Assembly (NCBI GenBank): GCA_002702065.1 | Contig: NZXX01000009.1 | Coordinates: forward strand, 744,001 to 808,000 | Source: Anaerolineaceae bacterium | GTDB lineage: Bacteria > Chloroflexota > Anaerolineae > Aggregatilineales > Phototrophicaceae | DNA length: 64,000 bases | Direction of reading: 5' to 3' | In this document: in pieces, positions 25,853 to 33,372 of the stretch | Position numbering within the stretch: the first letter of the stretch is position 1 | Layout of the letters: each line of letters opens with the position of its first letter | The notes under the pieces: generated by a model | Database searches by the model: none | The model's input: only the letters and a program-made list of their open reading frames with translations | What the model was told of the DNA's origin: nothing | Translations under genes and position numbers: made by a program

Positions 25853-26632
25853 TTAACTCAGTGTCGTCAACGACCACCTGCGCCAGTTGAGCGCGAGGCT
25901 GCTGAAGGTGAAACTGTATACATTTTCCGGCGGTACCCCGGTAAACACAACCACATGAGTCTTGCCTTCGGCGTCCGGGCCGACATTGATCTGGTATTCG
26001 CCGCTGGTCAGCTTGTAGAAGGCGAGTTTGCCGTCCGGGCTGCTGTAGATGACCACCGGTTCGTCGGGCATGTCGGGCAGCTCAGCCAGTTCTTTCTTGG
26101 AGATGTAAAACTGGAAGCCACCTACGCCAGCTTCATCAATCTGGTAAAACACCAGCGCCGGGTTATCCGGTCCATTAGCCTCCTCGACCACGAACATGCG
26201 CGCCCTGGCATTGACCCCGCCCATGATTTCATAGGGCGGTGGCGGCGGCGTATTCGGGCCTTCATCATCGGGGTCCCGCAGGCCGGAACATTCGCCTGTG
26301 CCCTCTGCCCCAAAGACATCATAGTAATTTGTCCCGTCCGAGCTGTATCGGATTTTGAGGGTGGTGCCCTCAGGCTGAGGTGGATCTACATCGAGCACCT
26401 GCCGGTAGGTACCGCTGGTCGGAACCGCCTTGGCCGGGCCCAATGGGTTATTGGATGTGTCTGTGACTTGCAGATAGAGTGTGGGAAACCCTGATGAATC
26501 GTAATTAAATACGACGGCATCACAGTAGAAGCGGGTGCTGCTTGTGGCGATTAATGTTGTCGCGCTTACACCGGAGGCCAGCACCAGCAGCGATATCAAC
26601 GCCCCTACAATCAATAAATGGCGAGAACGCAT
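25853..26632 (-). CDS. Exported hypothetical protein with central Pro linker
   Basis: A 259-residue protein of unknown function. The signal peptide is MRSRHLLIVGALISLLVLASGVSATT, with GAGGAA upstream of ATG 26632. The N-terminal half has a two-Cys beta region (RFYCDAVVFNYDSS ... GTGECSGL), then a PPPPP linker and a C-terminal half that ends in VFTGVPPENVYSFTFSSLALNWRRW. No named domain is recognised. It lies 60 bases upstream of the sugar dehydrogenase gene, so both may be secreted together. Confidence 0.75.
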   Translation of the reverse strand: MRSRHLLIVGALISLLVLASGVSATTLIATSSTRFYCDAVVFNYDSSGFPTLYLQVTDTSNNPLGPAKAVPTSGTYRQVLDVDPPQPEGTTLKIRYSSDGTNYYDVFGAEGTGECSGLRDPDDEGPNTPPPPPYEIMGGVNARARMFVVEEANGPDNPALVFYQIDEAGVGGFQFYISKKELAELPDMPDEPVVIYSSPDGKLAFYKLTSGEYQINVGPDAEGKTHVVVFTGVPPENVYSFTFSSLALNWRRWSLTTLS

Positions 26633-26715
26633 TATATGTTCCTCTTCGAATTGGACTTATTCTATTCTAGAGGATGTGCTGGTCATAAATGACTTAAGCT
26701 TTGTGGCGCAGGGTT

Positions 26716-27090
26716 TCAGCGCATGTAAGTGGCGCGTTGCGCGTACAGGTTATCAATGGTCCGGCTGAGGGCAATCGCCTGATCGAACACGGCCTGAATG
26801 TCGTGGCGCTGTTCGTCGGTGAGGGGCGGGTCTTCGTCGGTCAGCAGCAGTTCAGCGGAGTTAATGCACAGGCTGAGCGGGCGAATTACATCGTGCCGCC
26901 ACTGATCCCAGTTCTGTTGCGGGTCTGTGGGCGGAAAAATGTACAGCCGCTCCGCCAGAGTCAGGCTGTCGTACATCGCACCCAGGAGCTGCCGCTGTTC
27001 GTCGCTGCCGCCTTTGCGGATCGACGGCCACGCACGCTCCATACGGGTTTTGAGGGTTTTCACGTGGGTATGCAGATCAGGAGTGGACAT
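26716..27090 (-). CDS. Small protein resembling an isolated histidine-kinase DHp hairpin (His retained)
   Basis: 124 residues with no known name. Residues ~62-117, WDQWRHDVIRPLSLCINSAELLL ... TDEQRHDIQAVFDQAIALSRTIDNL, follow the pattern of a HisKA helical hairpin, where kinases have the H-E-L-R-T-P-L box; here it is H-D-V-I-R-P-L with His66 at the phospho-acceptor place. No ATPase domain follows. The first ~55 residues are predicted helical. It might be a phosphotransfer or scaffold protein. The next gene upstream codes a related protein, and both stand just downstream of herA. The similarity is judged by eye. Confidence 0.65.
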   Translation of the reverse strand: MSTPDLHTHVKTLKTRMERAWPSIRKGGSDEQRQLLGAMYDSLTLAERLYIFPPTDPQQNWDQWRHDVIRPLSLCINSAELLLTDEDPPLTDEQRHDIQAVFDQAIALSRTIDNLYAQRATYMR

Positions 27091-27185
27091 AATGGGAATT
27101 GTCCTGTGCCATCTTACGGAAGGGACAGTTTACACAAGGATGCCCTAAAAATTCCACAAGCTCTGTGAATTTCGTAATCCTGCAC

Positions 27186-27560
27186 TTACTTTCCAAATAA
27201 CTCCGCTACGATTTCACGCGAATCGCGGCTGATTGAAAAAATACTGTGCAGTAGCTGGCTCTGGCCCGCGCTGAGGCTGCTCTCCGATTTTTCCAGCAGC
27301 GGGGTGGACAGGTCAAGGATACCGTCGATGGGTGCGTACAAAAATTCAGCGTCCGGCCCTTCGCCGCGCAGGATTTGCAGCTCGACATCATCCCAGTAGG
27401 TGACCAGATATTGGACCGCGGCATAGAGCGCATCCAGACCATCCCGACAACCGGGTTCAACCGCGTTCGCATCATCCACCACCAGCGTACGGGTGGTATT
27501 CACCAGCAGGTCAATCAGGGTGTTGAGTTGTTCGCAGACCAGCTCTGTATGCGTTTGCAT
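27186..27560 (-). CDS. Small DHp-like helical protein (His replaced)
   Basis: 124 residues, the same length as the next gene downstream and probably its paralogue. After a helical N-terminal half, AEFLYAPIDGILDLSTPLLEKSESSLSAGQSQLLHSIFSISRDSREIVAELF again follows the HisKA pattern, but Glu72 is where the phospho-His would be. AAGGAT lies upstream of ATG 27560. The pair (95-base gap) may form a heteromer in which one subunit carries the phospho-acceptor. It is separated from herA by a terminator, so it has its own promoter. Confidence 0.65.
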   Translation of the reverse strand: MQTHTELVCEQLNTLIDLLVNTTRTLVVDDANAVEPGCRDGLDALYAAVQYLVTYWDDVELQILRGEGPDAEFLYAPIDGILDLSTPLLEKSESSLSAGQSQLLHSIFSISRDSREIVAELFGK

Positions 27561-27672
27561 CGCATGATCCTTGCCTTAACACGACTTTAATCTTATGCCA
27601 CTTTGGTTGAAATAAGCCGTAATATTTGGGATTGTCACGGAAAATTCACAACTTTAATATTTGCCCTGGCAA

Positions 27673-27706
27673 CAAAAACCCCTTTGCAGCATTTGCCGAA
27701 AGGGGT
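27673..27706 (-). terminator. Intrinsic terminator of the nurA-herA operon
   Basis: On the minus strand ACCCCTTT (27706-27699) pairs with AAAGGGGT (27685-27678) across a 13-base loop and runs into TTTTTG. It lies 38 bases after the herA stop. Confidence 0.85.
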
Positions 27707-27743
27707 AAAGGTCGCGAGGTCGTCTGTACTGCTGGCGCGGAGG

Positions 27744-29426
27744 TTAGCGGATGCGCCGTTCGCCATCACCACCACCGAGCGCCTTGCGCACACGACCGCT
27801 GCCCACCGGCGACAAATTCTCGAACGACTCGTAGAAATCCTCATCGTAAGTACGCGGCTTGATGACCACCGGCATAGGCACCGCATGGCCCATGATGATA
27901 GCCTGCTGCTTGGTGTCGAGCCGGGCCAGCACCTCGCGCAGGCCGCCCGCGCCGCTGATGCCATTGAGTACGGCGTTGATGTCGCGCTCGTTATCCAGCA
28001 GGGCCGTGACGCGTGTGCCGATCTGGCTCATGACTTCCTCGTCGATGGCGCTGGGCCTCTGGTCGACCACCAGCAGCGTGACGTTGTACTTGCGCATCTC
28101 GCGGGCGATGATGCCGAATGTGGTCTGGTTGGCGATCTTCGGGTCGAGGAACTTATGCGCTTCCTCGATGGTGATCAGCAGCTGCGGCGGTTCGTGGGCC
28201 GCGTCGCCGAGGGCCTTTTCCATGCGCTCGGTATAAGCCTCATGGATGCGGCGCGTGAGATAATTGGCCACCAGCATATAGGCATCGAGCGAGTTGCCAT
28301 AACGCCCGAATTCGAGCACGACGCTTTTCTGCTGTTCCACCAGCAGGTCGATGATCTGTTTCACACTGTCCGGCGGCGCTTCGGCGACCAGAAAATCCCA
28401 GCGTTCGAAGCGTTCCATACGGCGCTGCACGGCGATCAGGGTGCCGCTGGCGATGGTCGTATTGGACTCGATGTCTTCGATGTCGTCCGGGTCGCCTTTG
28501 AGCAGGCGGCGAATCCAGTTTTTGCCCCAGCGCTTGTTGAGGGTGTGAATGGCGTCGATCATGGCGTCGGAGAAGTTCATCGTCACGCGCAGTTGTTCCA
28601 GGTCCTGCGGCTCGATCTCGTCGTAGCCAAGCTTAACCTCGAAGTCGAACTTGGCATTGCGCCGCCGCGATGATTCGGCATCCAGCGTGAGGATGCTCAC
28701 TTTGGAGGGGAACAACTGCTTGAGGCCCTTGACGTTGTACCCGTTCTCGCTGGTGATCTGCCAGCCATAGTCGTTGTGCATATCGAAGATCAGGCTGACG
28801 CCGACACCTTTATGGATAGCCCCGGCCAGCAGCACGCGGGTGAGGAAGCTCTTGCCCGTGCCGCTTTTGCCGAACACGCCCACCGACCGTTCGACCAGTC
28901 GCTGCAAATCGAGGTTGATCTGCGTATGTTCCAGCTCCAGCGGCGCGCCAACGTAGAAGTGGGTGCCATCCTCGCTGCCGAACACATCGTTGACGTCCTG
29001 TTCCGTCGCGCTGAAGACCGGCTGGAAGTGGCTCGGAATCGTCTTGACCGGCTTGGGCGCGGTTTCCAGTTCGATCGACAGCATCGGCACGACATGCACC
29101 GTGCCATAGGCGACCGAGCCGCTGTAAATCGCCGCCGTGAACGGGTCGGAAATATCGGGCGGGTCGTTCTGAATCGAGGGGTTGGTGCTGTCGAGCGTGA
29201 CGTCATTGATCATGCAGAAGAAACGCTTGTGCAGGCCATGTACGACCACATAGCGCCCGACCGCCATGTCTTCGATGTTGACCAGTGGGTCCAGTTTGAC
29301 GACGAGGCCCTTGCTCAGCGAGCCGCCGACGACCACACCCAGCCGTTCGACGCCGGTGCGGTAGGCGCTGGGATCGTTGCGCGGGAACCACTCGTCGAGG
29401 TTTTCAGAATTCTGCGGCAGAGTCAT
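27744..29426 (-). CDS. herA: HerA-type hexameric DNA translocase/helicase ATPase
   Basis: 560 residues. An N-terminal HAS barrel (~25-150) precedes the RecA-like motor. Walker A is GKSGTGKS (186-193), Walker B is LLITIEEAHKFL, and the arginine-finger region follows in MRKYNVTLLVVDQRPSAIDEEVMSQIGTRV. HerA with NurA resects DNA ends for recombination in archaea and some bacteria. GGAG precedes ATG 29426. It is the last gene of the nurA operon and ends with a terminator. A tail SGRVRKALGGGDGERRIR is basic and probably disordered. Confidence 0.95.
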   Translation of the reverse strand: MTLPQNSENLDEWFPRNDPSAYRTGVERLGVVVGGSLSKGLVVKLDPLVNIEDMAVGRYVVVHGLHKRFFCMINDVTLDSTNPSIQNDPPDISDPFTAAIYSGSVAYGTVHVVPMLSIELETAPKPVKTIPSHFQPVFSATEQDVNDVFGSEDGTHFYVGAPLELEHTQINLDLQRLVERSVGVFGKSGTGKSFLTRVLLAGAIHKGVGVSLIFDMHNDYGWQITSENGYNVKGLKQLFPSKVSILTLDAESSRRRNAKFDFEVKLGYDEIEPQDLEQLRVTMNFSDAMIDAIHTLNKRWGKNWIRRLLKGDPDDIEDIESNTTIASGTLIAVQRRMERFERWDFLVAEAPPDSVKQIIDLLVEQQKSVVLEFGRYGNSLDAYMLVANYLTRRIHEAYTERMEKALGDAAHEPPQLLITIEEAHKFLDPKIANQTTFGIIAREMRKYNVTLLVVDQRPSAIDEEVMSQIGTRVTALLDNERDINAVLNGISGAGGLREVLARLDTKQQAIIMGHAVPMPVVIKPRTYDEDFYESFENLSPVGSGRVRKALGGGDGERRIR

Positions 29427-29490
29427 GTGCTACTCCATCCTAACGGTAAAGCAAAAAGAACCGGGAAAAGAAAAGGATTTAACGTAATCC

Positions 29491-29698
29491 CGCAAAAAGA
29501 CGCGGGACAGGCGGCGCGAAGTCGCAAAGGGGCAAAGAAATCCGGGTTTCGGCCTTTGTTGATCGTGAGATTTACCCTGGTCAGAATAGTCAATTTTCAA
29601 CATTTCATACCACAGTACTGATTGAGGTATCTACCTTGTGAGAAATCAATGTCGCCCATCTATTGCTTTTAAACCTTTGCGACTTGGCGTCTTTGCGT
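29491..29698. repeat. Inverted pair of GCAAAGACGC-type repeats in the gap before herA
   Basis: The 284-base gap between the 66-residue gene and herA has no gene but two copies of a simple A/G-rich repeat: AAGTCGCAAAGG at 29519-29530 (with CGCAAAAAGACGC before it) and its exact complement CCTTTGCGACTT at 29674-29685, continuing as GGCGTCTTTGCG to 29698. Motifs of the type CGCAAAGACGCCAAG are scattered through many environmental genomes and yield spurious RKDAKSQR-like peptides. Confidence 0.6.
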
Positions 29699-29710
29699 TG
29701 AGTCTTTTTA

Positions 29711-29911
29711 CTATTGTTCGCCGCTTTCGCCACGCAGTTCTTCCGCCGCGATTTTCGCCAGTTCGATCTGGGCGGCGCGATCATCCAGCCCTTCAATGCG
29801 CTTGAGAAACGCGCGGGCCTGGTCGCCCTTCAGCACAACGACCGGTTCATCGGGCCAGTAGAGCAGCACCTCATCATCGGCGGTGACATCAAAACGGAAT
29901 TGCTCGGCCAT
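29711..29911 (-). CDS. Conserved-looking 66-residue protein within the nurA-herA operon
   Basis: Starts at ATG 29911 (MAEQFRFDVTADDEVLLYW) with GAAGGG 7 bases upstream; a longer start at 29926 is less likely. The sequence FDVTADDEVLLYWPDEPVVVLKGDQARAFLKRIEGLDDRAAQIELAKI has a beta hairpin then an alpha helix pattern with good hydrophobic spacing. No family is recognised. It lies between the YCII gene and herA in the same direction, so a role as a small accessory of the resection complex is possible but unproven. Confidence 0.65.
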   Translation of the reverse strand: MAEQFRFDVTADDEVLLYWPDEPVVVLKGDQARAFLKRIEGLDDRAAQIELAKIAAEELRGESGEQ

Positions 29912-29984
29912 CTGTAGTCCCTTCACTTACATTCATGATCCGGCTGGTCGCGCGACTGCACGCGGGTGGGTGTGGACACGATCG

Positions 29985-30305
29985 CTACACGTTGCCGGGT
30001 TCCAGCAGGGCGATGCGGTAGGGAAATAGCTCGGCGCGGAACTGGCGCTGCCGGATGGCGGGGTCGTTGTGCATGATGGCGCGGGCAGCATCTTCGTTTT
30101 CCGCCTTGAAGACGATAATGCCAAAGCTGCTGTAGCCGGTGTTCTGGGTGCGCCCAGCCATAATGACAATGCCCTTGCCCATCAGTTCTTGCAGATACTC
30201 AAAATGCTGCTCAGTGATGCTGGCTTCCTCCGGCGTCGGGCCATCGGTCAGCATTTCCGGTCGGACAGGTTGAATGCGATACAACCACTGCTGCATTTCG
30301 GCCAT
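29985..30305 (-). CDS. YCII-related domain protein
   Basis: 106 residues from ATG 30305 with a good GAGGAG site upstream. WLYRIQPVRPEMLTDGPTPEEASITEQHFEYLQELMGKGIVIMAGRT and FKAENEDAARAIMHNDPAI match the YCII ferredoxin-like fold, whose conserved His and Asp are kept (EQHFEYL; HNDPAI). The family includes muconolactone isomerase-like and regulatory proteins; the specific role is unknown. It lies inside the nurA-herA operon. Confidence 0.85.
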   Translation of the reverse strand: MAEMQQWLYRIQPVRPEMLTDGPTPEEASITEQHFEYLQELMGKGIVIMAGRTQNTGYSSFGIIVFKAENEDAARAIMHNDPAIRQRQFRAELFPYRIALLEPGNV

Positions 30306-30325
30306 GAATATTGCTCCTCTAAAGC

Positions 30326-30350
30326 GGACGCAGCCCGCTGCGTCCCTACC
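30326..30350 (-). repeat. REP-like hairpin with GTAGGG head
   Basis: GGACGCAG (30326-30333) pairs with CTGCGTCC (30338-30345); read on the minus strand it is preceded by GGTAGG, the same head as in the REP hairpins near the RAYT gene at 55 kb. It sits in the 89-base gap between two genes of the nurA operon. Confidence 0.55.
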
Positions 30351-30394
30351 ACGGACCCCGATGTTGGGCAACGCCTGGGGTATGGATACTTTCG

Positions 30395-31003
30395 CTACGG
30401 TCGGATCAGCGCCAGCACGTGCGACAGCCGCTTGAGATCGGCGGACAGCAAGCGCGAGATATGCCGTCCGCTGCGCACCATAAAATCATAGCGCTGCTGG
30501 TCATCGGGAAAGGTCCACATGGCATAGCGCAGCGAGGAAGCCAGCAGGTCATCTGAGGGCACTTCGGAGGCGTTCAGCACCAGCCGGAAATAATCGCAGC
30601 GTTCGTTAAAGGCGCGGATTTCCTCGGTCGTGCACGGTTCAACATCGGACAAACTGAGCGGCGGGCGCGGCGGCAGGCTGTGCACAATATAGCCATTATC
30701 GCTGAAACCCACGTTCAGGATGCGCACCGTAACTGGCACCATGCGGTTGTTGCGCTGGTCCAGCAGCGTGGTGATGTGGATGCCCTCCGCCATCACCAGT
30801 TCCGTAATGAGTTCGTCGCTCTCGATTTCAACGGCGAAGATCAGCCCGAACACCGTCAGGCCCGGACTGTTGGCGACCGGCGCCTTGACCAGCGCGCCAA
30901 AATCGTGCTGGCGGTCGATCTGGCTGCTGTGGGTGCCACAATCAAAGCCGATGGTGCTGGCTCGCAGCACACGCCCGACAATTTTACGTTCTTCTGCTGC
31001 CAT
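30395..31003 (-). CDS. Unknown 202-residue protein with HAS-barrel-like N-terminus, in the nurA-herA operon
   Basis: Starts at ATG 31003 with AGGAAC upstream, only 12 bases after nurA. KIVGRVLRASTIGFDCGT ... DFGALVKAPV ... VFGLIFAVEIESDELITELV resembles the beta-barrel (HAS) domain found at the N-terminus of HerA, but no ATPase follows. The C-terminal part (ERCDYFRLVLNASEVPSDDLLASSLRYAMWTFPDDQQRYDFMVRSGRHISRLL) is helical. It could cap or regulate the HerA ring or bridge NurA and HerA. This is inference from the fold pattern and tight linkage. Confidence 0.75.
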   Translation of the reverse strand: MAAEERKIVGRVLRASTIGFDCGTHSSQIDRQHDFGALVKAPVANSPGLTVFGLIFAVEIESDELITELVMAEGIHITTLLDQRNNRMVPVTVRILNVGFSDNGYIVHSLPPRPPLSLSDVEPCTTEEIRAFNERCDYFRLVLNASEVPSDDLLASSLRYAMWTFPDDQQRYDFMVRSGRHISRLLSADLKRLSHVLALIRP

Positions 31004-31015
31004 GTATATGCGTTC

Positions 31016-32284
31016 CTATCCTGATTGCGGGTGATTGCGATTGACCGAACGGGTGTCGAAACGACGCTTTTCACCGTTCAGCAGGAATTTACTGTTGGTC
31101 TTGGCGGAGAAATAAAGCGAATCGATGGGGATGTCGGTCGACACGCGCACCTGCGCCTTGATCAGCGCCTCGACCTTGCGCTGGTCATCCTTGCTGACAA
31201 CTGCCTGTTCGTGGGCGCGGGTGAGGGCGTAGGGGTACGGGTTGCGCCCCTGCATCCGGCACTGGGCCAGCAGCAGCCCGTGCAGTTCCTCCACCGCCAG
31301 TTGATCGCGCGCGACCCATACCGGAATATCAATGCGCACAACATGCGGCGTAAACTCGCTGCCGACATTCAGGTAGAAGAAGGCAATCTCAAAGTTGACG
31401 TTGCGCTCTTTAAATTCCAGGTTGCGCGGCGAATTCTGTACCATGATGGCTGACCGTTCACCGGGGGCCAGCACGCGCTCGAAAAAGATCTTGTCCCCCA
31501 GCCCTTCCAGGTCACCCGCCGGACGCCGGTCACTGGAAAGTTGGTCCGGGCTTTCCAGACCGAGTAATGCCAGCAGGCGGATAAAGCGTTCACTGCGCGA
31601 GGGGGCGTCGACATACCCGGCCAGCGTGGCGAGGGCATCGCGCACCCGAACCAGCCCGGCCATATAGTCGCGGAAGAAGATCGCGTTTTCGCGCGGGTCG
31701 CCGCCCCCCGCCTGAACCAGCAGGCTGTTGTCGAACAGTGCGACCAGCGGACGGGCTTCATCGCGGTAGTGCCACGACTGTTCCGCCAGGTAATGAATTT
31801 CGGCGATGGTGCGGCGGTCATCGACCTCGCGATTGCGGATAATGCGGCCATGCCGGTCGTGGACATGATCCTTGTGGAAGAACAGGCGTGGCGACGTCAG
31901 TGCATCCGGGGTGCGTTCGCTGCCATGATGGTAGACCAGCGCGCCCATATTGAGCAGGAAATAATGGAGTGGCTGACGCTCGTTGGGGTAGATTTGTGAC
32001 CCATCGACCGCGATCAGCGTGGCGCTTGGTGGTGGCTCCGGTGCGGGCACGATCAGGTTGACCGGTTCGGCGTCCGGTGTATCCATTGGCGCGGCCCCGC
32101 GATACCCGCTGACATCCGACTGCCGCACCCAGTCGATGCGCTCCCAAACCCGGTCCAGGTCCGTCGCCTGCTCGAACCGTTCGAAGGCTTTTTCCAGCCG
32201 GTCGCCCAGGTCAAAATCGAGCTGTTCCAGCATCGACCCCATTTTGGCAATTTGTGGCACCAATTCCTTAAATTCCAGAGTCAT
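31016..32284 (-). CDS. nurA: NurA-domain 5'-3' nuclease
   Basis: 422 residues, first gene of the operon. NurA hallmarks are visible: LIAVDGSQIYP with catalytic Asp94, the second acidic site VALFDNSLL, a mid-domain GYVDAPSRSERFIRLLALLG, and a C-terminal VVRIDIPVWVA. An extra N-terminal helical region (1-90) with a Pro-rich linker is present. NurA forms a dimer that docks on the HerA hexamer and degrades DNA ends in a Mn-dependent way. The SD is weak (GAGAAA). A large dyad lies 36 bases upstream. Confidence 0.92.
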   Translation of the reverse strand: MTLEFKELVPQIAKMGSMLEQLDFDLGDRLEKAFERFEQATDLDRVWERIDWVRQSDVSGYRGAAPMDTPDAEPVNLIVPAPEPPPSATLIAVDGSQIYPNERQPLHYFLLNMGALVYHHGSERTPDALTSPRLFFHKDHVHDRHGRIIRNREVDDRRTIAEIHYLAEQSWHYRDEARPLVALFDNSLLVQAGGGDPRENAIFFRDYMAGLVRVRDALATLAGYVDAPSRSERFIRLLALLGLESPDQLSSDRRPAGDLEGLGDKIFFERVLAPGERSAIMVQNSPRNLEFKERNVNFEIAFFYLNVGSEFTPHVVRIDIPVWVARDQLAVEELHGLLLAQCRMQGRNPYPYALTRAHEQAVVSKDDQRKVEALIKAQVRVSTDIPIDSLYFSAKTNSKFLLNGEKRRFDTRSVNRNHPQSG

Positions 32285-32319
32285 TGTTTTCTCGCCAAAT
32301 AATTGTTATGCTTAATACT

Positions 32320-32343
32320 CTATCGTATCATGATAAGCGATAG
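32320..32343 (-). promoter_or_regulatory. 24-base dyad upstream of nurA
   Basis: CTATCG (32320-32325) and CGATAG (32338-32343) flank the perfect palindrome TATCATGATA (32326-32335), giving a near-perfect nested dyad 36 bases before the nurA start. It is a candidate operator for the operon. The protein that binds it is unknown. Confidence 0.4.
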
Positions 32344-32670
32344 GCAACAGTCCAACGGCGGGCAACAGCCTGTTGTGATTGTCACACACAGGTTAGCACA
32401 GGTGTTCCAAAAACGTCAAGCGACTGTGTAAGTCATCGCATTGGGAAGCTTACAGCCCATAAATTGGGTGATTCGGGCGATAGCTTCGTAACATTTGCAC
32501 ATATTACACCCCTTACAGTGCGGTCAAAAGTGTGCAATAATTGGTTGGCATTGCTATACTAAATAGCGAGACTGTCACCACTCCATAAATATTGCCTTAT
32601 TCTGAGAAACCTTGTTTTTGGCTCCGCATTCGAAGTTCGGGTTATTCAGTGAGTTCAGTATGGAGTAGCC
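32344..32670. other. Gene-free divergent intergenic region
   Basis: No convincing gene. It is AT-richer than its surroundings, with a small dyad TGTGATTGTCACA (32374-32386) and a TATACT -10-like box (32555-32560) whose -35 is poor. It probably carries the promoters for the hydrolase gene to the right. Confidence 0.5.
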
Positions 32671-33372
32671 ATGACAGCAGATCAGGTAGTGGAACAACTC
32701 TCGCAACGCACCGTGGAACTGGTTTTCGCCGGCGACCACGTGCAGCTCTCAGGGCAGGTTGATTATCCTTCCTCGCCTGTACCGGTTGATGGGTTTCCCC
32801 TCATTTTCATTCTTCATCACGCAGGTTGTAATAATCGAGATTGGTATTGGCCGTTTGCGAGCCTGGGTTTGCAAAGTGGTTATGCCGTTTTCCGGTGGGA
32901 CAAGCGCGGCACCGGGCGAAGCGGGGCCGGTGGACGGGGGTCCGCCTCGCAGGATGCAGTGAACGCCTATGAAGTTGCGCTGGAACAATCTCATATTAAC
33001 CGCCGCAAAGTGATTATTCTGGCACAGGATGCCGGAACGGGCCTTTTGGGGGACTCTTATGGCTTGTTTGCACGCATCCAGAAGCCGCAGGCGGTGATCC
33101 TGGCTTCGAATATGCTGGACAAAGAGGCAATTCTAGCGATTGAATCTCAGGTCTGCGTGTTGATGAGCGAGACAGACTGGAACCCCTGGAAGCAGTATGC
33201 CAAGGCCGCCTGTGAATCCCATAGCCGTAATTATGCCCACGGTGCCCAGTATTATGTCATCCCCGGAAATGTCGACCGCAAGCTGATTGAAAACAACACG
33301 TTGCCGCCGACTGCTCGTAGTGTCCTCGTTGATTGGCTGCACGATCTGTGGCAAAACTCCAAGTCGATTTAA
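32671..33372 (+). CDS. Alpha/beta hydrolase-fold protein with Asp at the nucleophile position
   Basis: 233 residues with the fold landmarks LIFILHHAGCNNRDWYWPFASLGLQSGYAVFRWDKRGTGRSG. The nucleophile elbow reads VIILAQDAGTG: Asp120 stands where esterases have Ser. Asp nucleophiles occur in haloalkane dehalogenases and epoxide hydrolases, but those have longer cap domains, and here the acid/His part (MSETDWNPWK) is short. Activity is uncertain. GGAG lies before ATG 32671. The next gene (SDR) overlaps its 3' end by 25 bases. Confidence 0.8.
   Translation: MTADQVVEQLSQRTVELVFAGDHVQLSGQVDYPSSPVPVDGFPLIFILHHAGCNNRDWYWPFASLGLQSGYAVFRWDKRGTGRSGAGGRGSASQDAVNAYEVALEQSHINRRKVIILAQDAGTGLLGDSYGLFARIQKPQAVILASNMLDKEAILAIESQVCVLMSETDWNPWKQYAKAACESHSRNYAHGAQYYVIPGNVDRKLIENNTLPPTARSVLVDWLHDLWQNSKSI

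Noticed and set aside
29605..29796. Minus-strand frame with KKTQRKDAKSQR peptide
   Set aside because: It is the translation of the CGCAAAGACGC-type repeat and overlaps the real 66-residue gene.
32374..32386. TGTGATTGTCACA as a CRP site
   Set aside because: The halves are only 3 bases apart, whereas CRP sites need 6; no crp gene is seen.
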